Source of the DNA: a virus
DNA: 34,005 nucleotides
Reading direction: 5' to 3' (one strand)
Virus record (IMG/VR): IMGVR_UViG_3300028394_002199
Coordinates: 1 to 34,005 of that record
Positions 1 through 8,115 of this stretch are shown here, in pieces; the first letter of the stretch is position 1; each line of letters begins with the position of its first letter. The position numbers were made by a program, and so were the translations under genes. Under the pieces are notes generated by a model. It made no database searches. It saw only the letters and a list, made by a program, of their open reading frames with translations, and was not told where the DNA came from.

Positions 1-197
1 TTTATCACTGCACCGTTTGTTAGTGTTACTGAACCACCACCACTTCCATCAGTGCTAAGAGTTGCTCCACCGGGCGTAGTACCGTTTGATATTTTAAGAG
101 TTGCTGTTACAGTATCGTAGAATAATTCGCCTGCTTTGCCTATATAAGTGCTGGCTGATTTGGCAATGGCTTTGGTAGTGAGTTTGCGAGTTGTCAT
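1..197 (-). CDS. Tail-fibre-like structural protein, N-terminal part (truncated by window edge)
   Basis: The reading frame starts at the ATG complementary to 195-197, preceded by an AAGGA ribosome site, and runs off the left edge with 65 codons visible. The visible residues begin MTTRKLTTKAIAKSA, then a patch GKAGELFYDTVTATLKISNG, then a Gly/Ser/Thr-rich stretch. Phage fibre and other virion proteins often carry such a 'GELFYD...LKISNG' segment near the N terminus. A late-type element GCTAAATA lies upstream (258-265), and the LamG protein at 1154-2383 has the same variant. Function beyond 'virion or fibre protein' cannot be told. Confidence 0.6.
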   Translation of the reverse strand, partial: MTTRKLTTKAIAKSASTYIGKAGELFYDTVTATLKISNGTTPGGATLSTDGSGGGSVTLTNGAVI

Positions 198-349
198 TGT
201 AAGATCCTTAATGGACATACAATGGATGTGCAAGAAGCAGAGTATGTTTTGTACTGTTATTTAGCTCAAAAGATGTCAACGGACTGCGACTCTAAGGCGT
301 TGTATATATGTAGGGATAGAAATTCTTACATAACCTAAAAGGAAATATC

Positions 350-550
350 ATGAAAGCTATCGCAACCGTAATCGCAACTGCATTTGCCGCAACTGTGTTC
401 GCCGCTGAGCCAGCTAAGGCGCCAGCAACTCCTGCTTCAGCACCAGCCAAAGTGGAAGCCAAGAAGGACGAGAAAAAGCCTGCAAAAAGTGACGGTGCAA
501 AGAAGGACGCACCTAAAGCAGACGCAAAGCCTGCTACCCCAGCAAAGTAA
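350..550 (+). CDS. Small exported Ala/Lys/Pro-rich protein
   Basis: A 66-residue protein with a clear Sec-type signal: MKAIATVIATAFAATVFA followed by AEP, so cleavage near residue 18-19. The rest is low-complexity Ala, Lys and Pro (repeated PAK/APK units), likely disordered and cationic. The ribosome site AAAAGGAAA lies 5 nt before the ATG. No family is recognised; it could be a periplasmic or envelope-associated peptide. The downstream frame (to 725) continues with protein-like sequence in the +1 frame, so the gene may be longer than its stop suggests. Confidence 0.65.
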   Translation: MKAIATVIATAFAATVFAAEPAKAPATPASAPAKVEAKKDEKKPAKSDGAKKDAPKADAKPATPAK

Positions 551-725
551 ATTTGACTTAGACGGCAGTGACCTCATAATAGACGATGAGGTCACGTTTG
601 GTCGTAATCTAAAGGCTCGTGATTTTGGTAAGGTAGTTGAAGATGACTTATCAGACTATGTGAAGTTTAGATTATGGCTAGCACGTCAACTAGCTATGAG
701 AGCATATGAAAAAGCCCGCGCATAA
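489..725 (+). CDS. Probable small phage protein, start unresolved (+1 frame relative to previous gene)
   Basis: From about position 549 to the stop at 723-725 this frame reads as a normal acidic-then-helical protein (KFDLDGSDLIIDDEVTFGRN ... DYVKFRLWLARQLAMRAYEK). The frame is open from 384 but has no ATG near the credible part. GTG codons at 489 and 495 are the nearest candidates, and they lie inside the low-complexity 350-550 gene. Options are a GTG start, translational coupling or frameshifting from the upstream gene, or a sequencing indel that destroyed the real start. The end overlaps the terminator at 709-737. No function is recognised. Confidence 0.4.
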   Translation: MTVQRRTHLKQTQSLLPQQSKFDLDGSDLIIDDEVTFGRNLKARDFGKVVEDDLSDYVKFRLWLARQLAMRAYEKARA

Positions 726-737
726 GTGGGCTTTTTT
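709..737. terminator. Bidirectional Rho-independent terminator
   Basis: AAAAAGCCCGC is paired with GTGGGCTTTTTT around a 6-nt loop. There is a T run on the right-hand side and, on the other strand, also after the stem, so it can end both the rightward 350-725 unit and the leftward 736-1146 unit. It overlaps the stop codons of both flanking genes. Confidence 0.8.
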
Positions 738-1146
738 ATTCTACTGATTCTTTATCAAAGTACTCAGGATGCAGTTTACCCCAATTACGCATGATAACTG
801 CGGCTTGTGCGTTGGCATCGTTTTCCTGCGGTGATCCAGTTGAACCAGCGTCATCGTCATCTAGCTCATTGTTTAAGTCTTGCTTAAAATGAACCATTTC
901 GTGTGCTAGTGTACGGCACACATCATTGATATGACGATTCTTTACTGTGATGGTAATGTGTTCAGCACCTGGACGATAGCCACCAAAGCTCTTGTGTTCC
1001 ACACTGGATTTGCTGTCAAACACAAAGTCAAACTTTGGTAGGGTTTTTAGTTCCAAATGCTTGGCGGCGAAACGCACGAAATCGTGCAGGATAGCAAATG
1101 TATCCTTTTTGTTTAAACCTTCACTGAGTATTTCTTTAACTTTCAT
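736..1146 (-). CDS. Zinc metallopeptidase-like protein with capsid-targeting-like N terminus
   Basis: This 136-residue protein has a zincin motif LAHEMVHFKQ (H82, E83, H86), followed by an acidic loop and GSPQENDANAQAAVIMRNW, which probably supplies the third ligand. Similar small HExxH proteins occur in T4-like cyanophages (from memory). The N terminus MKVKEILSEG matches a T4-type prohead-protease site (L-S-E at residues 7-9). This suggests packaging into the head and cleavage there, in common with several other genes in this window. A perfect T4 late octamer TATAAATA lies 4 nt upstream of the ATG, with no ribosome site. Substrate unknown. Confidence 0.7.
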   Translation of the reverse strand: MKVKEILSEGLNKKDTFAILHDFVRFAAKHLELKTLPKFDFVFDSKSSVEHKSFGGYRPGAEHITITVKNRHINDVCRTLAHEMVHFKQDLNNELDDDDAGSTGSPQENDANAQAAVIMRNWGKLHPEYFDKESVE

Positions 1147-1150
1147 TTAC

Positions 1151-1158
1151 TATTTATA
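1151..1158 (-). promoter_or_regulatory. T4-type late promoter (TATAAATA), leaderless arrangement
   Basis: Leftward TATAAATA, then GTAA, then ATG of the 736-1146 gene. With the octamer centred at -10, transcription would start at or within a base of the start codon. Confidence 0.7.
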
Positions 1159-2383
1159 GCCCGTAGTAGCTCTTGGTTGTATTATAGTTACTCAACATTT
1201 CATCATCTGTTAGTGCGCCGTTGTAGATCTGTATAGCACCAATACCACCTTGCATGTTAGGATCAGGTGGATTGCCCCAGTTTGACTTGCCAATATAGCA
1301 TAAGGTTCGTGTGATGTTTACTGGCTTGCCGGTTACACCTGATCCGTACGGTTGTCCATCTATGTAGATTTTAGCAAGCCCTTGACTGAGGTTGCCTACA
1401 GTGTTGAGTGTAAATGTGGCACAGATCTGATGCCAGGCGTTTAATAATACTGTACTGGAGCCTGGGTAAGTTGATTGAAACTGTGATCCTTCAATATAGA
1501 TGCCGGGCTTGCCTGTGCCGCCATATGTGTTGGATAACAAGATGTTGTTGGAGCCGGCGCCACGGCCAAAGTCTATGATTCGGTTCCAGTTTAATACTGC
1601 GCTGACATAAACCCAACTCTGTATGGTAAATGAGTTACCATCAAAATAAACGTTAGGCACACATTGAGCGTAGTTGGCATCACCTCCGGGGAACACAGCA
1701 CAGTTTTGTCCGCCTACTGTTCCGTAAGCCACTGATCCATAGATGGTAGCATCATTGTGATTAGTGGTCAAGTCATACCAAGTGCCTGGACTGGCACTAC
1801 GTGCCAAACTGTTGGTATTGCGACTGTCTAAATTCAAGATTAAGGTAGCACCAGTGGAACTGGTTTCGATAACTGTAATAGCAGTATCTGGATTGCTTGT
1901 GGACCAAGGACGTCCTGCTACTAAAGTTGAAGAACTTAAATATTGCCAAACAACAAAAGAATGACCAACTATACTGTTGGTTGTTAAAGTTAATTGCGTA
2001 TCTGATTGTATTGATGCGATAGTGCCAATTCCAAAGTTTCCGTACGTTGATGTCAGAACTGTGCCAACAGTTAACGTTGTGAAATTGGTTCCAGAACCGG
2101 TTACAATTTTACTTGATGTGCTGGCACTAAGTAGTCCAGCGCCAGCACCTTGTACAGCGCCATTGGCATTATTAGTTATGGCGTTGCCTGTGTATTTTGT
2201 TGGTAATAAATTAATGTCTAAAGTGTTAGCGGCCCTGTAATAGTTCTTTGTTGCATCTGTACTGCCACTAATTGTGCCATCACGGGCCACAACTTTGCCC
2301 TGTCTTTTGGCAGTTGCTTTGGCCAGTTTGGCTTCTTGCTTTAACTGTTTAGTTCCTAGTGTTGAAATTCCGTTTGCGGCCAT
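1154..2383 (-). CDS. Tail-fibre-like protein with LamG/concanavalin-type domain
   Basis: 409 residues. The N-terminal ~60 residues are a basic, helical segment (GTKQLKQEAKLAKATAKRQG) typical of a virion-attachment part. The middle is a beta-rich Thr/Gly/Ser region. From about residue 175 there is a Laminin-G_3/concanavalin-like fold (LNLDSRNTNSLARS, NSFTIQSWVYV, WHQICATFTLN, AKIYIDGQPYG, IGAIQIYNGALTDDEML). Such domains in phage fibres bind glycans, so a receptor-binding or virion-decoration role is likely. A GCTAAATA element and an AGAGGA ribosome site precede the ATG. It lies just upstream, in leftward order, of the tagged metallopeptidase gene. Confidence 0.75.
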   Translation of the reverse strand: MAANGISTLGTKQLKQEAKLAKATAKRQGKVVARDGTISGSTDATKNYYRAANTLDINLLPTKYTGNAITNNANGAVQGAGAGLLSASTSSKIVTGSGTNFTTLTVGTVLTSTYGNFGIGTIASIQSDTQLTLTTNSIVGHSFVVWQYLSSSTLVAGRPWSTSNPDTAITVIETSSTGATLILNLDSRNTNSLARSASPGTWYDLTTNHNDATIYGSVAYGTVGGQNCAVFPGGDANYAQCVPNVYFDGNSFTIQSWVYVSAVLNWNRIIDFGRGAGSNNILLSNTYGGTGKPGIYIEGSQFQSTYPGSSTVLLNAWHQICATFTLNTVGNLSQGLAKIYIDGQPYGSGVTGKPVNITRTLCYIGKSNWGNPPDPNMQGGIGAIQIYNGALTDDEMLSNYNTTKSYYGL

Positions 2384-2416
2384 TATTTGTATCCTCTAGC
2401 AATATTTAGCTGTTAA

Positions 2417-4438
2417 TCAGCTTAATACAAAGGACCCATTAACCGTATTTTTATGAATAAAGGTAAAATCCTTCGCCGACCATATATTTTTTATGTCACT
2501 GTTAACTTCATCACGTGTTTTTTGAACTTGATCAAATCCACGTTTAGTTGCCAATATTCTTGCACGTTGCGCGGCATTGGATTGTGCATGTGAAAAAATA
2601 TGTCCTTGCCAACTATTTTCAGATTGTTTAAAGTCTAAATCATATACTATTGTATAATTGCCCTGTTGGTCTACATTAAATTGAATAAAACCGTTTATAT
2701 TGCAACTTAATCGCGGGCCGTAATTATTTGCAATTTTCTCGCTATCAAAATTTAATCTTAAATCAAAACTGCCCTTCCATCGAAACAATAATCGGCCAAG
2801 GGCAAATATTTCATTTATAAAGCTGTCTGCTACTGGATTAATGTTTGAAGTTAGTATGTCAAAATCAAATGTTTCATATTCCACGGTATTTGTTAAATTT
2901 TCATGAAATGTTACGTTGAAAAAATCTTTAAAGTATCCATGTGCGTGATTATCCATATTGCACATTAATAAGACAAACATCTTCTGTCTTAACAATCGAT
3001 GCAACTTGGTATTTTTAAAATCTTTGCTTATAGGTTCACCTTCCCATTTAGCATGTATCAAATTAAATCTATCAAAATTTTGACCTACGATAGATTCAGG
3101 ACTGAGACCAAAACCCATACCTGGACCGATTGAATCCATATTTTTATAATTTCTAACCAAGAATGTAAGTGTTTCATATATATTTTGTGTAGTTTCAGTT
3201 GGAAATCCCACTATCCAATTTGTGTGCATTTTGATGTCAGTTAACTTGGCAGATTTTAAATTGTCCTCTATTACATCAACTGTTAGACCCTTATCCATAT
3301 CTTTAAGAACTTTATTAGATCCAGATTCAATTCCAATGTGTAATGCAAAACATCCCGACTTTGCAAGTTTTTTATAAAATGCTAAATCCATTCGTTTGTC
3401 GCATCTAGCATAACCTGTCCATTTGATCTTTATATTTTTTTCTATAATCTGATCGCAAAAGTTTTCTAATTCTTTTAAGTTACCATTTACAAGACTATCC
3501 AAGAACCACACAAGATTTACCCCGTGTGTGTTATATAACAATTCCACTTCTTCTACAACTCTATTAGATTTTCTACTTCTAAATTTCCAAAAATGCGTTT
3601 CTTGACAAAAAGTACACTTAGCCGTACACCCTCTGCTAAATTCAGCACATACTCCGTTTGGTATCTTGTATTTTGAAAAATCACACCAGTTATAATCTGG
3701 AAAGGGCATCTCGTCTAAATCAAGACGTTGCGTAGAATCTTGAACAATCCAAGTTAACGTTTCTGGTACATCATTATTTTCAATCCTCTCTAATGCTTTT
3801 AATATATTTTCTTCGCCTTCACCGGATACCATAAAATCAAACGCAGGACTAGATTGCCAAAAACTCAAATGAGCCATCGGGCCGCCGGCTATTACTCGTA
3901 TGTGTGGGAATCTTCTTTTTGCTTCTTCCACAAACCATTCAGCTATTTTTTGATTGCAATAGTATAATGTAATACATAATACAGTAATGTTATTATCAGC
4001 AATATACTGGAAGTATTTTTCTAAATGCGGTTCAAGGTGTGGGTGTATATGTTCAAAGTAACTGTCTCCTTGCCATTTCCAACTGTATGCATGATGCCAA
4101 AAATCTATTTCGCTGGGCCACGATCTGCTTAATTGGTATGCTTCAATGTTTACATCTATTACACTAGTGTCGTAGCCTGCTTGTTTAGTCACAGCCGACA
4201 GTCTTGCAATGTTATATGGGGGCATGTAAATTGCCCACTCTGGAAAAAATAAAAATAGAAGTTTAGATTTTCTAGTTATATTTGGAATATCAACGATTGA
4301 TAATTTATTAGCCCGTGGTACTGGAATTTCTTTATGTTTTTTTATTTCTTCCAGAAGTGTTAAATGCTTGTCATCGAACTCTAAATTAGGTTCAACAGCC
4401 TCTTTTTTAATTTCGATAGTTTTATATGTTTTTTGCAT
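2417..4438 (-). CDS. B12-binding-type radical SAM protein
   Basis: 673 residues. Residues ~60-200 form a Rossmann-like N-terminal domain of the B12-binding type seen in this radical SAM class (PPYNIARLSAVTKQAGYDTSV, VIAGGPMAHL, SGEGEENILKAL). Residues ~265-480 are the radical SAM barrel with the cluster motif C271-x3-C275-x2-C278 (RGCTAKCTFC), then GIESGSNKVLKDMDKGLT and WIVGFPTET. The C-terminal ~170 residues are unassigned. The family includes methyltransferases and ring- or tailoring enzymes of lipids and antibiotics; the substrate here cannot be told. It is divergent from hemA across a 48-bp gap. A late element AATAAATA lies 23 nt before the ATG. Confidence 0.85.
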   Translation of the reverse strand: MQKTYKTIEIKKEAVEPNLEFDDKHLTLLEEIKKHKEIPVPRANKLSIVDIPNITRKSKLLFLFFPEWAIYMPPYNIARLSAVTKQAGYDTSVIDVNIEAYQLSRSWPSEIDFWHHAYSWKWQGDSYFEHIHPHLEPHLEKYFQYIADNNITVLCITLYYCNQKIAEWFVEEAKRRFPHIRVIAGGPMAHLSFWQSSPAFDFMVSGEGEENILKALERIENNDVPETLTWIVQDSTQRLDLDEMPFPDYNWCDFSKYKIPNGVCAEFSRGCTAKCTFCQETHFWKFRSRKSNRVVEEVELLYNTHGVNLVWFLDSLVNGNLKELENFCDQIIEKNIKIKWTGYARCDKRMDLAFYKKLAKSGCFALHIGIESGSNKVLKDMDKGLTVDVIEDNLKSAKLTDIKMHTNWIVGFPTETTQNIYETLTFLVRNYKNMDSIGPGMGFGLSPESIVGQNFDRFNLIHAKWEGEPISKDFKNTKLHRLLRQKMFVLLMCNMDNHAHGYFKDFFNVTFHENLTNTVEYETFDFDILTSNINPVADSFINEIFALGRLLFRWKGSFDLRLNFDSEKIANNYGPRLSCNINGFIQFNVDQQGNYTIVYDLDFKQSENSWQGHIFSHAQSNAAQRARILATKRGFDQVQKTRDEVNSDIKNIWSAKDFTFIHKNTVNGSFVLS

Positions 4439-4461
4439 TGATTGCGTTTTTATTGTATGAG

Positions 4462-4479
4462 TATTTATTGTGTTAAATA
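4462..4479. promoter_or_regulatory. Divergent late-type promoters between radical SAM gene and hemA
   Basis: Leftward AATAAATA (4462-4469) faces the radical SAM gene. Rightward GTTAAATA (4472-4479) lies 7 nt before the hemA ATG. The leftward one matches the NATAAATA consensus; the rightward one has a mismatch (T for A at the second base) and is weaker. No ribosome site is seen in front of hemA. Confidence 0.45.
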
Positions 4480-4486
4480 GTGTACT

Positions 4487-5686
4487 ATGATAAACAAGAA
4501 ACCCTTTGAAGATCTAATACAAAACCTTAAAGATTCAGGCAAATATCGTGTTTTCAACGACATTGTACGTGAAAACGGCAAGTTTCCCAACGCCATTTGG
4601 TACGGACCGTACAATATCAAGAATATTGTGAACTGGTGCTCAAACGATTACTTGGGTATGGGTCAGCACAAAGTGGTGCTGGATGCCATGCACACAGCAT
4701 TAGATCATACTGGTTCAGGATCTGGCGGTACACGCAATATTGGCGGCACCAGTCACTATCACGTGGCATTGGAGCATGAGTTGGCAACCTTACACAAGAA
4801 AGAAAAGGCAGTGCTGTTTAGTTCAGCTTATGTGGCCAACGAATGGACGCTGATTGCACTGGCTAAAATTATTCCCAACATTGAATATATCAGCGACAGC
4901 AACAATCACAACAGTATTATAATAGGTATCAGTCATAGTAAGGCTAAGAAAGTTATCTTCAAACACAACGACTTAGCTGATCTAGAACAGAAACTCAAGA
5001 TTAGCTTTGCACAGGGTAATACACCCTGTGTGGTATTTGAATCAGTTTACAGCATGGACGGTGATATCAGTCCCATGGCAGAGATATGTCAGTTAGCTGA
5101 AAAGTATCGTGCTATAACGTACATTGATGAAGTTCACGCTGTGGGCTTGTATGGTGCAACTGGTGGCGGCAAAGTAGAAGAACTTGGACTTGAAAACAAA
5201 ATTGACATAGTCAATGGTACCTTGGGAAAGGCCTATGGAGTTCAGGGTGGATATATTGCTTGTGATAAGATTGTGGCTGATGCTATTCGCAGTGTGGCTG
5301 CTGGCTTTATCTTTACAACGTCAATGAGTCCAGTAACGTGTGCTGGTGCAATGGGTGCAATCAAATACTTAAAAGCGCATCCTGAAATACGTGAGCGGCA
5401 TCAAGAACGTGCCGCAACACTAAAACGCAGATTAAAAGAAGCAGGTATTCCTGTCATGGAGTCAAGTACTAGTCATATTGTGCCAGTATTTGTTGGCGAT
5501 GCTAAACGTGCTAAAGCCATGAGCGATGCACTGTTAAATGACTATAACATTTATGTACAGGCTATCAACTATCCCACAGTTGATGTAGGAACGGAGCGGT
5601 TGCGATTTGCACCTACTCCGTTTCATGATGATGGAATGATTGAAGACTTAGTTGAAGCATTAACTAAGTTATTTAATACAAACTGA
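4487..5686 (+). CDS. hemA: 5-aminolevulinate synthase (Shemin pathway)
   Basis: 399 residues, full length for the family. The enzyme condenses glycine and succinyl-CoA to 5-aminolevulinate, the first precursor of heme, cobalamin and chlorophyll. It needs PLP. Visible motifs are [30 protein letters not shown]142 in [16 protein letters not shown]214 and H217 in YIDEVHAVG, the PLP lysine K248 in [18 protein letters not shown], and [16 protein letters not shown]. The catalytic numbering agrees with my memory of Rhodobacter ALAS. The 'NGTLGKAYG' and 'GTERLRF' blocks favour ALAS over the related KBL and AONS enzymes. It is the only rightward gene among leftward late genes and ends 14 nt inside the convergent 5673-5903 gene, so it looks like an inserted auxiliary metabolic gene of alphaproteobacterial type. 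Confidence 0.95.
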   Translation: MINKKPFEDLIQNLKDSGKYRVFNDIVRENGKFPNAIWYGPYNIKNIVNWCSNDYLGMGQHKVVLDAMHTALDHTGSGSGGTRNIGGTSHYHVALEHELATLHKKEKAVLFSSAYVANEWTLIALAKIIPNIEYISDSNNHNSIIIGISHSKAKKVIFKHNDLADLEQKLKISFAQGNTPCVVFESVYSMDGDISPMAEICQLAEKYRAITYIDEVHAVGLYGATGGGKVEELGLENKIDIVNGTLGKAYGVQGGYIACDKIVADAIRSVAAGFIFTTSMSPVTCAGAMGAIKYLKAHPEIRERHQERAATLKRRLKEAGIPVMESSTSHIVPVFVGDAKRAKAMSDALLNDYNIYVQAINYPTVDVGTERLRFAPTPFHDDGMIEDLVEALTKLFNTN

Positions 5687-5903
5687 TCAGTTGTGTAACA
5701 CCAAACACTAGAGCCGCGGTAGCTTGTTGATCTGCGGCGCCTTCTTCTAATTTCTCTGTACTGATCAAATCTTGTAAGATTTCTTTGGCTTCGCTTGGAC
5801 TCAGTTGTCCAGCACCCACAGCTTCATGTACTTGTAATGCATATTGGGCACGTTCTGCGGCCCACGGATGACCACTATTCATTAGTTCTGCTAGTACGCT
5901 CAT
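5673..5903 (-). CDS. Small uncharacterised phage protein
   Basis: 76 residues, mostly helical ([20 protein letters not shown] ... [14 protein letters not shown]). No signal, membrane segment or known motif. The start overlaps the stop of the lipoprotein gene by 1 nt, and the end overlaps the 3' end of hemA by 14 nt in convergent orientation. It belongs to the leftward late operon beginning upstream of 7596. Confidence 0.6.
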   Translation of the reverse strand: MSVLAELMNSGHPWAAERAQYALQVHEAVGAGQLSPSEAKEILQDLISTEKLEEGAADQQATAALVFGVTQLISLY

Positions 5904-6286
5904 TAGAATCTCCCTTGTACTGAACCTGTTAAGATTTCAGTTTGTTGTTTAATAATTTTTACTTTGAGGTCGCAATACAATGGACTTACTGGACCAGTTT
6001 TCAAACGATCTTGATACTCTTTAACTGTTGTTGTCAATGTACTTGTTAACTTGCTAATATCTCTTGTTGGTTTAGTCTTGGCGTAAATGTCAAACCATTC
6101 TACATTTAACGACAATGCATTTAACTGTGCGACTTGGTCGCCTTTGCAATCAAAGTGATTAACTTGTACTTGTATATCTGTAATTACCTTAGCTTGGTTA
6201 ACATCCCAACGACTTGGAATCTTTTCCATTATGCTTGCACAACCTGTTAATGATACTAAAGTTAAAATTGTTATTAGTTTTTTCAT
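5903..6286 (-). CDS. Small lipoprotein
   Basis: 127 residues with a lipoprotein signal peptide: MKKLITILTLVSLTGC, lipobox LTGC with lipidation Cys16. The mature part is helical with two further Cys (HFDCKGD, LYCDLK) that could form a disulfide. It may be an envelope or lysis-related (spanin-like) lipoprotein, but it is longer than a typical Rz1 and lacks a Pro-rich tail. The ATG overlaps the stop of the HAD gene (ATGA), so the two are coupled. Confidence 0.65.
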   Translation of the reverse strand: MKKLITILTLVSLTGCASIMEKIPSRWDVNQAKVITDIQVQVNHFDCKGDQVAQLNALSLNVEWFDIYAKTKPTRDISKLTSTLTTTVKEYQDRLKTGPVSPLYCDLKVKIIKQQTEILTGSVQGRF

Positions 6287-7596
6287 TTCTTTTTTGCCCT
6301 CCCAGCTTTCATATTAGCTAACCAATGTGCTAGTTGTCCTTTGCGGCCGCCTTGTTTGGCAGTCTTACGTAGACTACTTACACTAGCTTTGGTATTAATG
6401 CCGTGACGTTTAGCATCGCCTTTGTCTTGTGGATTCTTGCCATCAGCAAAGTTCTCATCTAATTCCTCATCGCCAGCTACAAGTCTATAGCCTAGTTTTG
6501 CGGCAATGTGCGCCCAAGCATCTGGATTCCAGTTGTCGGTACCCAAAAACAACGCAGGTTGCATTCCTGGATTGGCCGCCAACAGTTGTTCTGTTGTTTG
6601 CTTGATAGTTGGAACCAGCACTCCTTGAAACGATTCTGTAAACGCATCGTCTAGGCCAACGCCAATGTATCCGCCGTCCATGACTTCAGTGCCCATCACA
6701 TTCAGAGCTTCATCATCTTGGTCATTGTGATGTGCTGTCACACGGTCATTTGATAGTTTGACCGTGGCATCGGGATAGCGTTGTTTTATGTTGTGTGCTA
6801 GATTCTTCAAGAACAAGTTCTGTCCCATCAAGTTGAAATCGCCTGGCAATTCAGTGCCTTCCGCCACGCTTTCGCCACCTCCGCTATCACCTCCGCCATC
6901 ACCACTGTAGCCAGCGTAGTATCCATATCCGCCAAAAAGTCCAGGACCATATGCGGCATTGCGTGATTTGCGTTTTTTCTTGCGGCGCTCTTCTAAGGCT
7001 TGATCTTCATCTGTACGATCGTACTCACTGGCTTCACCTTCTAAACTAACATGCCAAGCATAAAACTTAGTCTGCGGATATTCATCTTTAAGTTCTACAA
7101 ACGATTCTAAGTTAGGTACAGCATCATCATACATGATAGCTTTTGTATAATGTCCTTGGTCCATTAACTTACGAATAATAATCTTTTTCTTTTCTTCTGT
7201 TTGCATTTTGCCGGTCATGTTACCTGCACGATAAACATGAACTTTATTCATGTTAACTCCATACTTGCGGAATGTATCAAGAAATAGTTCTTTATCGTCA
7301 AAGTCAGCACGGGCAGTTACCATTACCACTTTGTTACCTGTGGCAATGTCATGCTTTAACTGATCCATCATTGGTATAATTGGTTTACTGTTATGAAAGA
7401 AATCGTGTGCGTTGCGAAAGTTTTCAAAGTCAAAAGTTTCGCCGGGTTGTAGTTTGTAGTGTGTGAAGTCGTGACTATTGAGTTCTTTAATAACTTGACC
7501 ATCTTTGATTACATTTACTTTTGTCTGGGTATGAACAAGAGTGTCATCTATATCAAAGATAACCAATTTCTTTGGCTGAAACTCTTGTGCTCTCAT
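6283..7596 (-). CDS. HAD-family phosphatase fused to a phage-type C-terminal region
   Basis: 437 residues. Residues 11-185 are a HAD phosphatase domain: LVIFDIDDTL with nucleophile D15 and acid D17, motif II VVMVTARAD, motif III around KKKIIIRKL, and MYDDAVPN. A basic KKKRKSR patch and a Gly/Tyr-rich linker follow (~205-245), then an unassigned alpha/beta region (~250-375). The tail DKGDAKRHGI ... SLRKTAKQGGRKGQLAHWLANMKAG matches a basic module that recurs in phage proteins (from memory). The N terminus MRAQEF resembles the tag on nearby virion proteins but lacks the I/L-x-E cut site. It could be a nucleic-acid end phosphatase or a packaged enzyme; the substrate is unknown. Confidence 0.7.
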   Translation of the reverse strand: MRAQEFQPKKLVIFDIDDTLVHTQTKVNVIKDGQVIKELNSHDFTHYKLQPGETFDFENFRNAHDFFHNSKPIIPMMDQLKHDIATGNKVVMVTARADFDDKELFLDTFRKYGVNMNKVHVYRAGNMTGKMQTEEKKKIIIRKLMDQGHYTKAIMYDDAVPNLESFVELKDEYPQTKFYAWHVSLEGEASEYDRTDEDQALEERRKKKRKSRNAAYGPGLFGGYGYYAGYSGDGGGDSGGGESVAEGTELPGDFNLMGQNLFLKNLAHNIKQRYPDATVKLSNDRVTAHHNDQDDEALNVMGTEVMDGGYIGVGLDDAFTESFQGVLVPTIKQTTEQLLAANPGMQPALFLGTDNWNPDAWAHIAAKLGYRLVAGDEELDENFADGKNPQDKGDAKRHGINTKASVSSLRKTAKQGGRKGQLAHWLANMKAGRAKKK

Positions 7597-7989
7597 TTAT
7601 ACCTTCTTTCTGGCTGCAATAAACTGCTCTGCGGTTTCAATCAGTTGGCGCATTTCTTCAATGCTTTCACAATTCCAACGACGCAGTGCCAATGCCTTAG
7701 GAGTAGGCTTGCCATTAGGTTTCTTCATAGGACCTTTGTTGCCACTCATACGGGCGCAAAAGCTCTTACGACGTTTGGCAGCTTTACTACCTGCTTTTAA
7801 CTTACTAGGTTTAGTAGTTACGGCTGTTTGTAGCTTGCTACCTGGATGTTCACGACGATAGGCATTAACAGCCTTTTGACTGAGTCCATTAGTCTTGTCG
7901 TGGTGGTTAACTTTGTTCCAATCTTCCCATATGTTAGTTAGATTGATTGCAAGATGTGTTAATAATTGTTCTTCAATTGTCTTCTTCAT
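7597..7989 (-). CDS. Basic phage protein with DUF6321-like C-terminal module
   Basis: 130 residues from the ATG at 7989. A longer frame using TTG at 8046 has no ribosome site and is rejected. The N-terminal half is helical (IEEQLLTHLAINLTNIWEDW). The C-terminal half is a Lys/Arg-rich module KAGSKAAKRRKSFCARMSGN then KPNGKPTPKALALRRWNC, which I recall as a phage domain of the DUF6321 type. Likely nucleic-acid binding or virion associated; not proven. The stop is directly followed by the ATG of the HAD gene (TAAATG). Confidence 0.6.
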   Translation of the reverse strand: MKKTIEEQLLTHLAINLTNIWEDWNKVNHHDKTNGLSQKAVNAYRREHPGSKLQTAVTTKPSKLKAGSKAAKRRKSFCARMSGNKGPMKKPNGKPTPKALALRRWNCESIEEMRQLIETAEQFIAARKKV

Positions 7990-8086
7990 AATAAATTCCA
8001 GCAAGTCCGCAACCAAAGCGGGCAAGTCCTTTGACAATATCGTCAAACAGGGCTATAAGGGTTTCTCGGGCGATCACTACCATCAT
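7973..8086 (-). CDS. Very small amphipathic protein
   Basis: 37 residues from tandem ATGs at 8086/8083, beginning MMVVIARETLIALFDDIVKG and ending GIYYEEDN. An AGAGG lies immediately upstream (optimal for the second ATG), and a late promoter GATAAATA is at 8104-8111. It overlaps the next gene's start by 17 nt. The moderately hydrophobic helix could be membrane active, but no function is recognised. It explains the otherwise long leader before 7989. Confidence 0.45.
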   Translation of the reverse strand: MMVVIARETLIALFDDIVKGLARFGCGLAGIYYEEDN

Positions 8087-8103
8087 CCTCTGGGTATACT
8101 GGA

Positions 8104-8111
8104 TATTTATC
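8104..8111 (-). promoter_or_regulatory. T4-type late promoter (GATAAATA)
   Basis: Leftward GATAAATA 17 nt before the first ATG of the 37-residue gene; drives the 8086-to-5673 operon. Confidence 0.6.
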
Positions 8112-8115
8112 GGGT

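Noticed and set aside
1764-2240. Rightward frames within the LamG-protein gene
   Set aside because: They are out-of-frame shadows without ribosome sites and with low-complexity hydrophobic composition.
6283-7596. HAD protein as missing heptose bisphosphate phosphatase (GmhB)
   Set aside because: Length, linker and C-terminal module differ from GmhB and it lies in another operon; cannot be excluded but is not supported.
7990-8046. TTG-started extension of the 7597-7989 gene
   Set aside because: No ribosome site, and the region is better explained by the 37-codon gene at 7973-8086.
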